Shown here piece by piece: positions 55,244-63,271 of a stretch of 64,000 nucleotides of DNA; within the stretch, counting starts at the first letter, position 1; the number at the start of each line of letters is the position of its first letter. This DNA comes from Alcanivorax sp. DSM 26293. GTDB lineage: Bacteria; Pseudomonadota; Gammaproteobacteria; Pseudomonadales; Alcanivoracaceae. The position numbers were made by a program, and so were the translations under genes. The notes under the pieces were generated by a model, which had not been told where the DNA came from, made no database searches, and saw only the letters and a program-made list of their open reading frames with translations. The stretch spans positions 238,514 to 302,513 of the forward strand of contig NZ_FNUM01000004.1 in the NCBI RefSeq assembly GCF_900107995.1, given 5' to 3'.

Positions 55244-56695
55244 ATGCATTTTGCACTGATCTCGAAAATTCTCGGCCTGCTACTGGTGGTGTTCAGCTTC
55301 ACCATGATGCCGCCTGTCGCCGTGTCCTACTGGTATCAGGAAGGCAGCGAAGGCCCCTTCCTGGTGTCGTTCGTGATCACCCTGCTCCTCGGGCTGGCCC
55401 TGTGGCTGCCCTTCTTCAAGCACAAGGAAGAGCTGCAGACCCGCGACGGCTTCCTGGTGGTCACCCTGTTCTGGTCCGTGCTGGGCGTCATCGGGGCCTT
55501 GCCGCTGTATATCAGCAACGACGTGCCGGTGGGCTTCACCGATGCGGTGTTTGAATCCGTTTCCGGGCTGACCACCACCGGCGCCACCATTCTGTCCGGC
55601 ATTGATTTTCTGCCCAAATCCATCCTTTTCTACCGCCAGCAACTGCAATGGCTGGGCGGCATGGGGGTGGTAGTCCTGGCGGTGGCCATTCTGCCCATGC
55701 TCGGCGTGGGCGGCATGCAGCTGTACAAGGCAGAAATTCCCGGCCCCATGAAGGATGCCAAACTCACCCCGCGCATCGCCGAAACCGCCAAAGCCCTGTG
55801 GCTGCTGTATCTCTTTATCACCGTCGCCTGCGCCGTCCTTTACTGGGCGGCGGGGATGACCATTTTCGATGCCATCTGTCACAGCTTCAGCACCGTGGCC
55901 ACCGGCGGTTTCTCCACCCATGACGCCTCCATGGCCTACTGGGACAACCCCTGGATCGACTGGACCGCCACCCTGTTCATTCTTATCGGCGGTCTCAACT
56001 TTGCCCTGCACTTTGCGGTCTGGCGGGGCCGCTCATTGATCGCCTATGTGCGCGATCCGGAATTCCGCTTTTTCATGACCCTGTTCCTGCTTTATACCGC
56101 GCTCATCACTGTCGGGCTGCTGGCCTTCGAGGTGGATGTGACCGCCGATGACGCCCTGCGCCATTCCGCCTTCCAGGTGGCCTCTTTCAGCACCGGCACC
56201 GGGTTGACCAGCACCAACGCCGCCGCCTGGCCAGGCTTTATTCCCTACCTGCTGATCTTCACCAGCTTCATCGGCGGCTGTGCCGGCTCCACCGGCGGCG
56301 GCATGAAGGCAGTGCGTGCCGCCCTGGTGTTCCACCACAGCATCCGCGAGCTGCGCCGGCTGATCTATCCCAATGGCATGTTCGCCTTGCGCTTTGGCCG
56401 CCACTCGGTACCCGACCGGGTGCTCCAGGCCGTATGGGGCTTTGTGGGGGTCTATATCACCCTGTCGGTCATCTTCACCTTGCTGTTCACCCTCACCGGC
56501 ATGGATCTGACCACCGCGGTCAGCGCCGTTGCGGCCAGCCTCAACAACCTGGGCGTGGGTATCGGCCAGGTGGGTGGTGGCTTTGCCAACATCACCGACA
56601 GCGCCAAGTGGATGATGACGGTACTGATGGTGGCCGGGCGACTGGAAGTCTTTACCTTGCTGGTGCTATTTACGCCCATGTTCTGGCGACAGTGA
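55244..56695 (+). CDS. trkH: Trk potassium transporter channel subunit TrkH
   Basis: An inner-membrane K+ uptake channel. It has 483 residues with repeated M1-P-M2 pore units: FESVSGLTTTGATILSGIDF, FCHSFSTVATGGFSTHD-type (DAICHSFSTVATGGFSTHDA), FQVASFSTGTGLTSTNAAAW and a fourth near LNNLGVGIGQVGGGFANITD, each with the selectivity glycine. It is the last gene of the fmt-rsmB-trkA-trkH unit. Confidence 0.97.
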   Translation: MHFALISKILGLLLVVFSFTMMPPVAVSYWYQEGSEGPFLVSFVITLLLGLALWLPFFKHKEELQTRDGFLVVTLFWSVLGVIGALPLYISNDVPVGFTDAVFESVSGLTTTGATILSGIDFLPKSILFYRQQLQWLGGMGVVVLAVAILPMLGVGGMQLYKAEIPGPMKDAKLTPRIAETAKALWLLYLFITVACAVLYWAAGMTIFDAICHSFSTVATGGFSTHDASMAYWDNPWIDWTATLFILIGGLNFALHFAVWRGRSLIAYVRDPEFRFFMTLFLLYTALITVGLLAFEVDVTADDALRHSAFQVASFSTGTGLTSTNAAAWPGFIPYLLIFTSFIGGCAGSTGGGMKAVRAALVFHHSIRELRRLIYPNGMFALRFGRHSVPDRVLQAVWGFVGVYITLSVIFTLLFTLTGMDLTTAVSAVAASLNNLGVGIGQVGGGFANITDSAKWMMTVLMVAGRLEVFTLLVLFTPMFWRQ

Positions 56696-56703
56696 AAAAG
56701 CAA

Positions 56704-56731
56704 TTAATAGTTAACAGTGAATAGTTAATAG
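56704..56731. repeat. Heptad tract F3 (TTAATAG family, single arm)
   Basis: TTAATAG, TTAACAG, TGAATAG and TTAATAG in exact 7-bp phase. The same units in the same order (apart from the first) make up the right arm of element F2, 34 kb away. No facing arm was found nearby. Confidence 0.75.
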
Positions 56732-56907
56732 TTGCGCGGGGGGAGCCCTGCCAACGGCAAGGCCGTGCCCACCAGGAAAAGCCCACCCAACCTTTCTACA
56801 TTACCGCTGTAGGAATGGAGCGTAGCGGAGTAACGCACGAAGTGCGGCCCGAAGGGTGAGCGCAGCGAATGAGGCCGCTTGAGGCAGGAAGTGGTTAACA
56901 GAAGCAC

Positions 56908-56940
56908 CGCTATTCGCGATGCAAGCATCTGCTCCCGCAG
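56908..56940 (-). repeat. REP-like element R4
   Basis: Minus strand reads CTGCGGGAGCAGATGCTTGC then ATCGCGAATAGC, with inner GATGC/GCATC. It has the CTGNGGGAGC...GCGAAT layout of Pseudomonas-type REPs. Confidence 0.65.
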
Positions 56941-56956
56941 TGGCTTTGCAGAAACG

Positions 56957-56984
56957 CAAAAGCCCCGGCATTGCCGGGGCTTTT
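56957..56984. terminator. Bidirectional terminator between trkH and the XRE gene
   Basis: AAAAGCCCCGGCA faces TGCCGGGGCTTTT with a very small loop. A and T runs on the two sides allow termination from both strands. Confidence 0.92.
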
Positions 56985-57017
56985 GGTTTGCGCTATCCGC
57001 TGTGTCACGGCGTCATG

Positions 57018-57365
57018 CTACTGGCTCTTCTCAAGCAGCCTGCAGAAATCGATCAGCAATTGGCGGTTCTTTTCATCAAGTGCACGGAAGTGACGCTGCA
57101 ACTTCCCCATGTCGGTTTCCCAACCCGCAGGGGCAGGTTCGCCCACCCGGTTAGCCGATGCCGCCTCTTCATATTCCCGGTATAAATCAGACACGCGAGT
57201 GTCCAGGGATTTGGCCAACGCCTCCAGAAGCGCAACAGAAGGCTGCTGCATGCCGCGCTCCACCCGTGACAGATTGCTGGGATCAGTACCGGCTCGATAA
57301 GCCACCTCTTCCAGTGTTTCTCCCATCTTCAGACGGTAACGCTTGAGTATCTCGCCGATTGTCAT
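57018..57365 (-). CDS. XRE-family HTH regulator
   Basis: A 115-residue DNA-binding protein. The N-terminal HTH is MTIGEILKRYRLKMGETLEE with AYRAGTDPSNLSRVERGMQQ, followed by an acidic linker and a C-terminal helical region (KLQRHFRALDEKNRQLLIDF) likely for dimerisation. The start at 57365 places the HTH at the N-terminus, as in the family. A perfect palindrome, TTTGCGTA-T-TACGCAAA, lies 56 bp upstream in the promoter it shares with the divergent gene at 57505, so autoregulation and control of that gene are likely. Confidence 0.85.
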   Translation of the reverse strand: MTIGEILKRYRLKMGETLEEVAYRAGTDPSNLSRVERGMQQPSVALLEALAKSLDTRVSDLYREYEEAASANRVGEPAPAGWETDMGKLQRHFRALDEKNRQLLIDFCRLLEKSQ

Positions 57366-57420
57366 GGCTGGATTTTCCAAAGCTGTCGGCATTGACACCA
57401 TGCAAATCCGCACCTAGTAT

Positions 57421-57437
57421 TTTGCGTATTACGCAAA
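57421..57437. promoter_or_regulatory. 17-bp palindrome between the XRE gene and its divergent neighbour
   Basis: TTTGCGTA, one central T, then TACGCAAA with no mismatch. Sits 56 bp from one start and 68 bp from the other. A likely operator of the XRE regulator. Confidence 0.78.
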
Positions 57438-57504
57438 TCATCCGGTAACCACGACGGAGCAAGGGACGCACACGATATATCAAGGCGGAGGCAAGGTAAG
57501 CAGG

Positions 57505-57888
57505 ATGCTTGGAAAATGGTTTGGCCAACGGAAGGTGCCACCACGACCTCAGTTCATAGCCCGGCAAGAACTCCACACCCTGGACCTTGAGCGCTACACT
57601 ACGGTCTACGCCTATGGCTGCTCATCGCAAGTCTCCATGCTGATATGGCGCAGCAATACGCTTTGCTATAACCGCATGTTGACCGCCAACCCTGCCTCAC
57701 CGCAGGAGGGCGAATTATTCATAGCGCTGCCAAACCTGCAAGACAGCCACCTGCAACCGCTGCTACGCCAGCTTGCCGCGCTTGACCCCCTGGACGAACA
57801 GCGACTCTGTGTTCCTCTGACTATTACCCCACTGAAAACCCTTCACCAGCGGTGGCTGGCGTTGCGCAACAAGACCCTGGGTTACTAG
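57505..57888 (+). CDS. Hypothetical 127-residue protein
   Basis: No family was recognised. The N-terminus is basic (MLGKWFGQRKVPPRPQFIAR); the middle (TTVYAYGCSSQVSMLIWRSN) predicts beta-strands; the second half has ELFIALPNLQDSHLQPLLRQ and a basic end. There is no signal peptide or membrane helix. AAGCAGG precedes the ATG. It is divergent from the small XRE regulator with a shared operator-like palindrome, so the pair may form a two-gene regulated unit. A terminator hairpin follows. Confidence 0.6.
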   Translation: MLGKWFGQRKVPPRPQFIARQELHTLDLERYTTVYAYGCSSQVSMLIWRSNTLCYNRMLTANPASPQEGELFIALPNLQDSHLQPLLRQLAALDPLDEQRLCVPLTITPLKTLHQRWLALRNKTLGY

Positions 57889-57916
57889 GCCCTTACCAAA
57901 GTCATTGCCCGTAACC

Positions 57917-57949
57917 GAAAAGGCCCCGGCGAATGCCAGGGCCTTTCGG
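57917..57949. terminator. Bidirectional terminator between the 57505 gene and alkB
   Basis: CGAAAAGGCCCCGGC and its near-complement GCCAGGGCCTTTCG enclose GAAT. A and T runs flank the stem, serving both convergent genes. Confidence 0.82.
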
Positions 57950-57988
57950 GTTCAGCTATCAGTGATCCGTTGCAATGCGTCATTGCCT

Positions 57989-59137
57989 TCAGGCGATATT
58001 GTTCACCCGCTTGGATTCACGGAACAGCTGGTCCAGCTCGCCTTCGTAGTAGGCTTCCACCCGCGGGTTCATCACTTTCTTCCACAGCGGCGGAATCATG
58101 GCCAGTACATACATGGTGGCGTAACCGGCCGGCAGCTGCGGACTCTCGTCGTAATGACGCAGCACCTGGTAACGACGCTTGGCATAGGCGTGGTGATCGC
58201 TGTGACGCTGCAGCTGGAACAGGGCCAGGTTGGTCAGCAGGTAGTTGGAGTTCCAGCTGTGGGCCGGCGTCACCCGCTCGAAGCGACCTTTCTCGTTCAC
58301 ACGACGGTGCAGGCCGTAGTGCTCAATGTAGTTGATGATTTCCAGTGCCAGGGCCGCGAAGAAGCTCTGACCCAGGAAGAACACCACACCCTGCCAGCCC
58401 CACAGCAGCCCGAAGGTCACCGCGAACAGGGCAGAAATGCTGTACCACCAGATCAGCTCGTTATGAATGCTGAAATTCTTTTTGCCCTTACGCTCCAGAT
58501 ATTCCTTCTCCAGACGCCAGGCATTCTTGAAGTTGCGCACAAACGCTTTCGGCAGAAAGTCATAAAGAGACTGGTTATAACGGCTGGAAGACGCGTCATC
58601 CGGGGTGGAAACATGCACATGGTGACCGCGAACGTGCTCTACCTTGAAACCGGCATAGGTCACGGTGGACAGCAGCAGGCCGCCCATCCAGTTTTCCACC
58701 TTGGGGTCCTTGTGAATCAACTCATGGCCCAGGTTGATGGCGATGATGCCGCCCACGGTACCGATGGAAACGATCCAGCCGATCTGGCCCAGCAAACCAT
58801 AGTCATTGGTCATGAAGACGTGGCCTGCGTAGAACAGCACCGCGATCCACACAAAACCCATGGCAATGGCGGACACCCGGTAGAAGATTTCTTCACTCAT
58901 GGTGGGCACTTGTACCGCCTCATCGGGATTGGTCGGGTCTTTGCCGACCAGGAAATCCAGAATCGGGATAATTCCGAAGATGAAGATGTACATAAACCAC
59001 GCCCAGTAGTCCTGGGTACCGCTTTCAACACCCACGTAGGCCGAGAACGGCACCAGCGGTACCATCAGCGCCCAGAACGTCAGGTAGCCGTATTTTTTCA
59101 TTTTTAGCATTACGTCAGCATTCATGCTCTCGAACAT
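57989..59137 (-). CDS. alkB: Alkane 1-monooxygenase
   Basis: An integral-membrane non-haem di-iron enzyme that oxidises the terminal carbon of medium-chain n-alkanes to 1-alkanols, with electrons from rubredoxin. It has 382 residues with about six transmembrane helices. All histidine boxes are present: HELIH (138-142), EHVRGHHVH (167-175), LQRHSDHHA (309-317) and the signature NYIEHYGL (269-276). No rubredoxin gene adjoins it. It is divergent from a GntR regulator, as in A. borkumensis alkB2. A TTGACA -35 overlaps a GntR-type operator. Confidence 0.97.
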   Translation of the reverse strand: MFESMNADVMLKMKKYGYLTFWALMVPLVPFSAYVGVESGTQDYWAWFMYIFIFGIIPILDFLVGKDPTNPDEAVQVPTMSEEIFYRVSAIAMGFVWIAVLFYAGHVFMTNDYGLLGQIGWIVSIGTVGGIIAINLGHELIHKDPKVENWMGGLLLSTVTYAGFKVEHVRGHHVHVSTPDDASSSRYNQSLYDFLPKAFVRNFKNAWRLEKEYLERKGKKNFSIHNELIWWYSISALFAVTFGLLWGWQGVVFFLGQSFFAALALEIINYIEHYGLHRRVNEKGRFERVTPAHSWNSNYLLTNLALFQLQRHSDHHAYAKRRYQVLRHYDESPQLPAGYATMYVLAMIPPLWKKVMNPRVEAYYEGELDQLFRESKRVNNIA

Positions 59138-59190
59138 GGCTCATACCTCGCTAGTTCAAGCCAAAAGTAACAGTCTTCAATGTGACGGTC

Positions 59191-59223
59191 AGACTATCCC
59201 TGATTTCTTGAATTGTCAAACAA
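59191..59223 (-). promoter_or_regulatory. alkB promoter with overlapping GntR/FadR-type operator
   Basis: On the minus strand TTGACA (59219-59214), 17 bp, then TAGTCT (59196-59191). TTGTCAAACAA at 59213-59223 fits the TNGTNNNACNA consensus of FadR-group GntR regulators and covers the -35 box, so the bound regulator should block alkB transcription. An outer AATTG/CAATT repeat surrounds it. Confidence 0.72.
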
Positions 59224-59289
59224 CTCAATTAGTGACATAGTAATGCCCTCGGAGGATAATTCTCGCCGAAGCCGAAAAGGACCGTTGTC

Positions 59290-59958
59290 ATGTCGTTGAA
59301 AGCCGTCAGCCTGAGCGAACAGATTGCCCAGCACCTGGCCGAGCAAATCATCACCGGCACCCTGGCCCCCGGGGCACGATTGCCGGAAAACGAGCTGGCC
59401 AAACAGCTCGATGTGAGCACTAACTCACTTCGTGAGGCCTTTCGTGTGCTGGAAAAACAGCATCTGATCGAGCTGCAACCGCGCAAGGGCGCGCGGGTCT
59501 GCGACGTGAGCGACGAGCAAGTCCACGACCTTTACGACTTCCTGTTCATGCTGCTGTCGCGATTGGCCGGCCAGGCCGCCAGCAACTGGATGCCGGGCCA
59601 GATCGAAGATCTGGTGGAGATGCTGCCGCAGCTGGAACAGCACTATCAGGGCAACGATCTACCCGCCGCCCATCAGCTGGCATTCCGCTTTGTGGAGCTG
59701 GCCACGGAACGTTTCGCCAACAACCGCTACCTGGCTGACGACATCATCGACCTGATCCCTCTCCTGAAGCGCTATACCTTTATTGCCCTGCAGGAAGAGA
59801 CCTCTGAATTCGATGTGTCCCTGCAGCTATTCAAGCGCTTGCTGATCAATGTGGTGGGCCGCAATGCCGAGGAAGCGGCGGCGGACATTCGCGAATACGG
59901 TGACAACCAGTACCAGATCGTACTGCGCGCCATCGCCAAACGCCGTAATGCAGCGTAG
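59290..59958 (+). CDS. GntR-family (FadR subgroup) regulator
   Basis: A 222-residue regulator. The winged HTH (residues 5-70) has LSEQIAQHLAEQIITGTLAP then GARLPENELAKQLDVSTNSL and the wing REAFRVLEKQHLIELQPRKG. The FCD-like helical effector domain (residues 80-215) would bind an acyl or other ligand. It is divergent from alkB with a 152-bp gap containing a consensus operator. I infer that it senses an alkane-derived fatty acid or acyl-CoA and controls alkB; the ligand is not visible in the sequence. Confidence 0.92.
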   Translation: MSLKAVSLSEQIAQHLAEQIITGTLAPGARLPENELAKQLDVSTNSLREAFRVLEKQHLIELQPRKGARVCDVSDEQVHDLYDFLFMLLSRLAGQAASNWMPGQIEDLVEMLPQLEQHYQGNDLPAAHQLAFRFVELATERFANNRYLADDIIDLIPLLKRYTFIALQEETSEFDVSLQLFKRLLINVVGRNAEEAAADIREYGDNQYQIVLRAIAKRRNAA

Positions 59959-59960
59959 AA

Positions 59961-60094
59961 GCAGCTGCAAGCTGCAAGCTGCAAGCTGCAAGCTGCAAGC
60001 TGCAAGCAAGAGGCTCTCACCCTGAGCCACACATACAACGGTTAAACTGCACTTTGTTTTCCTTGTAGCTTGCGGCTTGAAGCTTGTAACTGAC
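59961..60094. repeat. Heptad inverted element H (GCTGCAA family)
   Basis: The left arm has six perfect tandem GCTGCAA copies (59964-60005). The right arm (60061-60094), read as complement, is GTTACAA, GCTTCAA, GCCGCAA and GCTACAA. One arm is perfect, the other diverged, suggesting recent expansion or homogenisation of the left arm. It lies between the GntR gene and the sortase target gene. Confidence 0.9.
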
Positions 60095-60164
60095 TTCCCC
60101 ACACAATCCCCACAAAGCCTCCTTGTTGGCTTGCCATGCTGGCCCCCATCACAAGGAGGCCACC

Positions 60165-62129
60165 ATGAAACTGACGTTTTTCTTCTCGCTACTGCTGCTG
60201 ACACTCACCGCCCGGGCGGACTGGCAAGACGAGGCTGCCACCGGCGCCTTGCTGCTGGCGGATGACCGGGCACATATCACCGCCGCCACCCTGCTCGACA
60301 CTGACGCTCACATCACCGTCAGCGGCCCGCTGGCGCGGGTCACGCTCACCCAGCGCTTCCACAACCCCAGCCAGCAATTTCGCGAGGGGCGCTACCTGTT
60401 CCCGCTGCCGGAGAACGCCGCCGTAGACGGCATGGTGCTGACCATCGGAGACAGACGCATCGTCGGTCGCATCGACAGGAAGGCCGCAGCGGAACAGACC
60501 TACCGGGAGGCCCGCGCCAGCGGCAAGAAAGCCAGCCTGGTCAGCCAGCAACGCCCCAACCTGTTCACCACCGCCGTGGCCAATATCGCTCCCGGCGAAA
60601 CCGTGCAGGTGGAACTCCATTTCCAGCAGACCCTGAACGTGGACGGGCACCGCTTTCAGTTGCGCCTGCCACTGACCCTGACGCCGCGCTTCACCCCAGC
60701 CACGGAAACACCCCATCCGCTGGATTCCCTGCTGCGCAATACGGTGGCTAACCCCGGCGGCACCGCCGAGGCCGGCACCGCGTCGGTCCACATCGATCTG
60801 GATGCCGGCAGCCGCCTGGCCACCCTGGGCAGCCCCAGCCATGCCATCCACTCGCAACGCCACGGGCGGCGCTACACCATCACCCCGAAAGCCGGCCCGG
60901 TACCCATGAACCGGGACCTGCTGCTCAACTGGGAACTGGAAGACACCGGCGAACCGCTGGCCACCAGTTTTTATGAGCAAATCGACGGCGAGCACTATGC
61001 CCTGCTGATGGTGGTTCCACCGGAAACCGGCCAGGCGACCACCCTGCCCCGGGAAACCCTGTTTATCATCGACAGCTCCGGCTCCATGGGCGGCGCCCCC
61101 ATGCGCCAGGCCAAGGCCAGCCTGCAACTGGCACTGCAACGTCTGAAGCCCGGTGACCGTTTCAACATCACCGATTTCGACAGCCAGCACACCCTGCTGT
61201 TTGAACAACCCGCCACCGTCAACGACGCCAGCCGCCAACAAGCGCAAGACTTCGTGGACAGCCTGCAGGCCAGCGGCGGCACCCACATGCTACCCGCCCT
61301 CAGCGCCACCCTGAGCCAGAAAGCCAGCGACGGCTACCTGCGCCAGGTGATCTTTATCACCGATGGCGCCGTGGGCAACGAGCACGGTATCTTCCGGGCC
61401 CTGCACCAACAGCTCGGCGAAGCGCGCCTGTTCACCGTGGGCATTGGCTCCGCTCCCAACAGCCACTTCATGACCCGCGCCGCCCAGTTCGGCCGCGGCA
61501 GCTTTACCTACATCAACGACCAGAATCAGGTACAGCAGGGCATGGACACCCTGTTCCGCCGATTGGAGTCACCGCTGATGCGCAACCTGCAGGTAGCGCT
61601 CCCGGACGGCATCGTCGCCGAACACTGGCCGCAAAAACTGCCGGACCTGTACGCCGGCGAGCCACTGTTAGTGGCCATGAAACTCTCAGCCCCCACGGAC
61701 CAGATCACCGTCAGCGGCTACCGGGACCGGCACTGGCAACAACAGGTGGCGTTGCCTGCCAACGACAACCACCCGGGCACCGGCAGTCTGTGGGCCCGAC
61801 GCAAGATCGCCGACCTGATGGACCGTATCACCCTGGGCACCCCGGAAGCGGACATCGCCCCACAGATCACCGACGTGGCCCTGCGCCATCAACTGATCAG
61901 CCGCTACACCAGCTTTATCGCCGTGGAAGACACCGTGTCCCGCCCGGCCCACGAGCCACTCCTGCCCGATACCGTTCGCAGCCAGGCACCCCATGGCACA
62001 CAACACCCTGCGGCCTGGCCCGGCACGGCAACACCGGCACCGCTGTTGTGGCGGCTGGCCGGCCTGATGCTGATCGTCAGCCTGCTGCTCTGGCTGCGCC
62101 AAGGGAGGCTGCCCCATGGCACGGCTTGA
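60165..62129 (+). CDS. Marine proteobacterial sortase target protein (VIT-VWA)
   Basis: A 654-residue exported protein, substrate of the adjoining sortase. After a signal peptide (to about residue 18) come a VIT domain (AHITVSGPLARVTLTQRFHN, then FREGRYLFPLPENAAVDGMV) and a von Willebrand A domain with an intact MIDAS site (FIIDSSGSMGGAPM and DGAVGNEHG). The C-terminus carries a sorting signal: LPxTG-like WPGTA (618-622), a hydrophobic helix and a short basic tail. AAGGAGG precedes the ATG. The sortase start overlaps its stop by 14 bp. The family is usually the only sortase target in a genome. Confidence 0.93.
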   Translation: MKLTFFFSLLLLTLTARADWQDEAATGALLLADDRAHITAATLLDTDAHITVSGPLARVTLTQRFHNPSQQFREGRYLFPLPENAAVDGMVLTIGDRRIVGRIDRKAAAEQTYREARASGKKASLVSQQRPNLFTTAVANIAPGETVQVELHFQQTLNVDGHRFQLRLPLTLTPRFTPATETPHPLDSLLRNTVANPGGTAEAGTASVHIDLDAGSRLATLGSPSHAIHSQRHGRRYTITPKAGPVPMNRDLLLNWELEDTGEPLATSFYEQIDGEHYALLMVVPPETGQATTLPRETLFIIDSSGSMGGAPMRQAKASLQLALQRLKPGDRFNITDFDSQHTLLFEQPATVNDASRQQAQDFVDSLQASGGTHMLPALSATLSQKASDGYLRQVIFITDGAVGNEHGIFRALHQQLGEARLFTVGIGSAPNSHFMTRAAQFGRGSFTYINDQNQVQQGMDTLFRRLESPLMRNLQVALPDGIVAEHWPQKLPDLYAGEPLLVAMKLSAPTDQITVSGYRDRHWQQQVALPANDNHPGTGSLWARRKIADLMDRITLGTPEADIAPQITDVALRHQLISRYTSFIAVEDTVSRPAHEPLLPDTVRSQAPHGTQHPAAWPGTATPAPLLWRLAGLMLIVSLLLWLRQGRLPHGTA

Positions 62130-62676
62130 ACGCCGCCTGCGGATATTGAGTCTGGCGGCTCTGCTGGGACTGGCAGGCTGGGCCAGCTGGCTGGACGGAA
62201 AAGCCTGGCTGGCCCAGCACCTGATTGCCCACGCCTGGCAAACCACCCTGGACCAGGGCGTACCCCAGCGCCCCTGGCCCTGGGCGGACACCTGGCCGGT
62301 GGCACGCCTCACCACCCCCGCCGGCAAAACCCTCTATGTGCTGGAAAGCACCAGCGGCGAAGCCCTGGCCTTCGGCCCCGGCCGACTGGCCGGCGGCATC
62401 GGCAGTGACCAGGCCCTGACGCTGGCCGGCCACCGGGATACGCACTTTGCCTTTCTGGAAACCCTGGAAAACGGCGATTCGCTCACCGTTCAACGGGCCG
62501 ACGGCGCCAGGCAACGCTTCCAGGTCAGCAGCCAGGAAGTCGTCGACAGTCAGGCGCACCCATTACAGATCCCCCGCAACGACCGGCAGCTGATCCTGAT
62601 TACGTGCTACCCCTTCGACGCTCTCACCCCCGGCGGCCCCCTGCGCTACGTCGTCATCGCTACGCTTACGCCGTAG
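62116..62676 (+). CDS. Class GN sortase (Gram-negative)
   Basis: A 186-residue cysteine transpeptidase of the marine Gram-negative type. An N-terminal membrane anchor (LSLAALLGLAGWASWLDG) is followed by the sortase fold with the catalytic triad visible: His in TLAGHRDTHFAFL, Cys in LILITCYPFDAL and Arg in LRYVVIA. It is translationally coupled to its target gene. The final TAG codon is contributed by a REP-like element that begins at the last bases of the gene, so the C-terminus may have been trimmed or altered. Confidence 0.93.
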   Translation: MARLERRLRILSLAALLGLAGWASWLDGKAWLAQHLIAHAWQTTLDQGVPQRPWPWADTWPVARLTTPAGKTLYVLESTSGEALAFGPGRLAGGIGSDQALTLAGHRDTHFAFLETLENGDSLTVQRADGARQRFQVSSQEVVDSQAHPLQIPRNDRQLILITCYPFDALTPGGPLRYVVIATLTP

Positions 62677-62699
62677 GAGCGTCGCTGGCGGCGCGATCC
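62672..62699 (+). repeat. REP-like element R5
   Basis: CGTAGGAGCGTCGCTGGCGG then CGCGATCC. Almost identical to R1 and R2. Its TAG is the sortase stop codon. Confidence 0.78.
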
Positions 62700-62758
62700 A
62701 CGAGCTCATCAGCCACAAGGCCTCAAGAAAAAACCTCTGAACGATAAAAGGAATTCGC

Positions 62759-63271
62759 ATGTTTATCGCCCACCTCCCCGCCGGCTACCTTTTGGCCCGC
62801 CAGCTGCTGAAAAAAATCCGCACCCTCCCGGTCTCCCCCAGAGCCGTCACCCTCACCGCTATGGCTGGCGCCGTCGCCCCGGATCTGGACATGCTTTACT
62901 TTTATTTAATCGACAACGGCCAGACCCACCACCACAAATACCTCAGCCACTGGCCTATCCTGTGGATCGGCCTGCTGTGTGTCTCTTGGTTGGCAATGGG
63001 CCTGATGAAAAGAAAACCGCTCCCCTTTCTCGCCCTGATTTTTTCTGTAGGTGGCTTGCTGCACATTCTTCTGGACAGCGTAGTAGGCGACATCTGGTGG
63101 CTGGCCCCCATCGTGGACCAACCCTACGCCCTGTTCACCGTACCCGCTCGCTTCCAGCCCTGGTGGCTCAACTTTGTGCTGCACTGGTCGTTTTTCATTG
63201 AGCTATTGATCACTGTCTGGGCGGCAAGAGCATCGTCATCGACGGCCCCTTCACAGAAACCAAGGAACTGA
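62759..63271 (+). CDS. YdjM-like membrane-bound metal-dependent hydrolase family protein
   Basis: A 170-residue inner-membrane protein of the LexA-regulated YdjM/DUF457 type. Early MFIAHLPAGYLLARQLL, the metal-type motif AVAPDLDMLYFYLIDNGQ and THHHKYLSHWP, then GGLLHILLDSVVGDIWWLAP are characteristic; several transmembrane helices follow. The last 18 or so residues (AARASSSTAPSQKPRN) are unlike the family. They are read out of frame from a broken YCII gene, so the original C-terminus was replaced by a deletion or fusion. Confidence 0.82.
   Translation: MFIAHLPAGYLLARQLLKKIRTLPVSPRAVTLTAMAGAVAPDLDMLYFYLIDNGQTHHHKYLSHWPILWIGLLCVSWLAMGLMKRKPLPFLALIFSVGGLLHILLDSVVGDIWWLAPIVDQPYALFTVPARFQPWWLNFVLHWSFFIELLITVWAARASSSTAPSQKPRN

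Larger units (their letters stand above)
56696..57017. other. 322-bp gap with repeats and a terminator
   Basis: The gap lies between the convergent trkH and XRE genes. It contains heptad tract F3, a GC-rich stretch (56815-56885, GGAATGGAGCGTAGCGGAGT onward) of unknown nature, REP element R4 and a two-way terminator at 56957. No gene was seen. Confidence 0.6.

Noticed and set aside
56815..56885. GC-rich stretch with GGAGCGTAGCGGAGT and CGAAGGGTGAGCGCAGCG as a small RNA gene
   Set aside because: It has repeated short words but no promoter or clear terminator of its own; it is left as unexplained intergenic DNA.
59964..60005. Tandem GCTGCAA copies as a CRISPR or VNTR coding repeat
   Set aside because: The unit is 7 bp without spacers, lies outside coding frames and has a complementary arm, so it fits the heptad element family instead.
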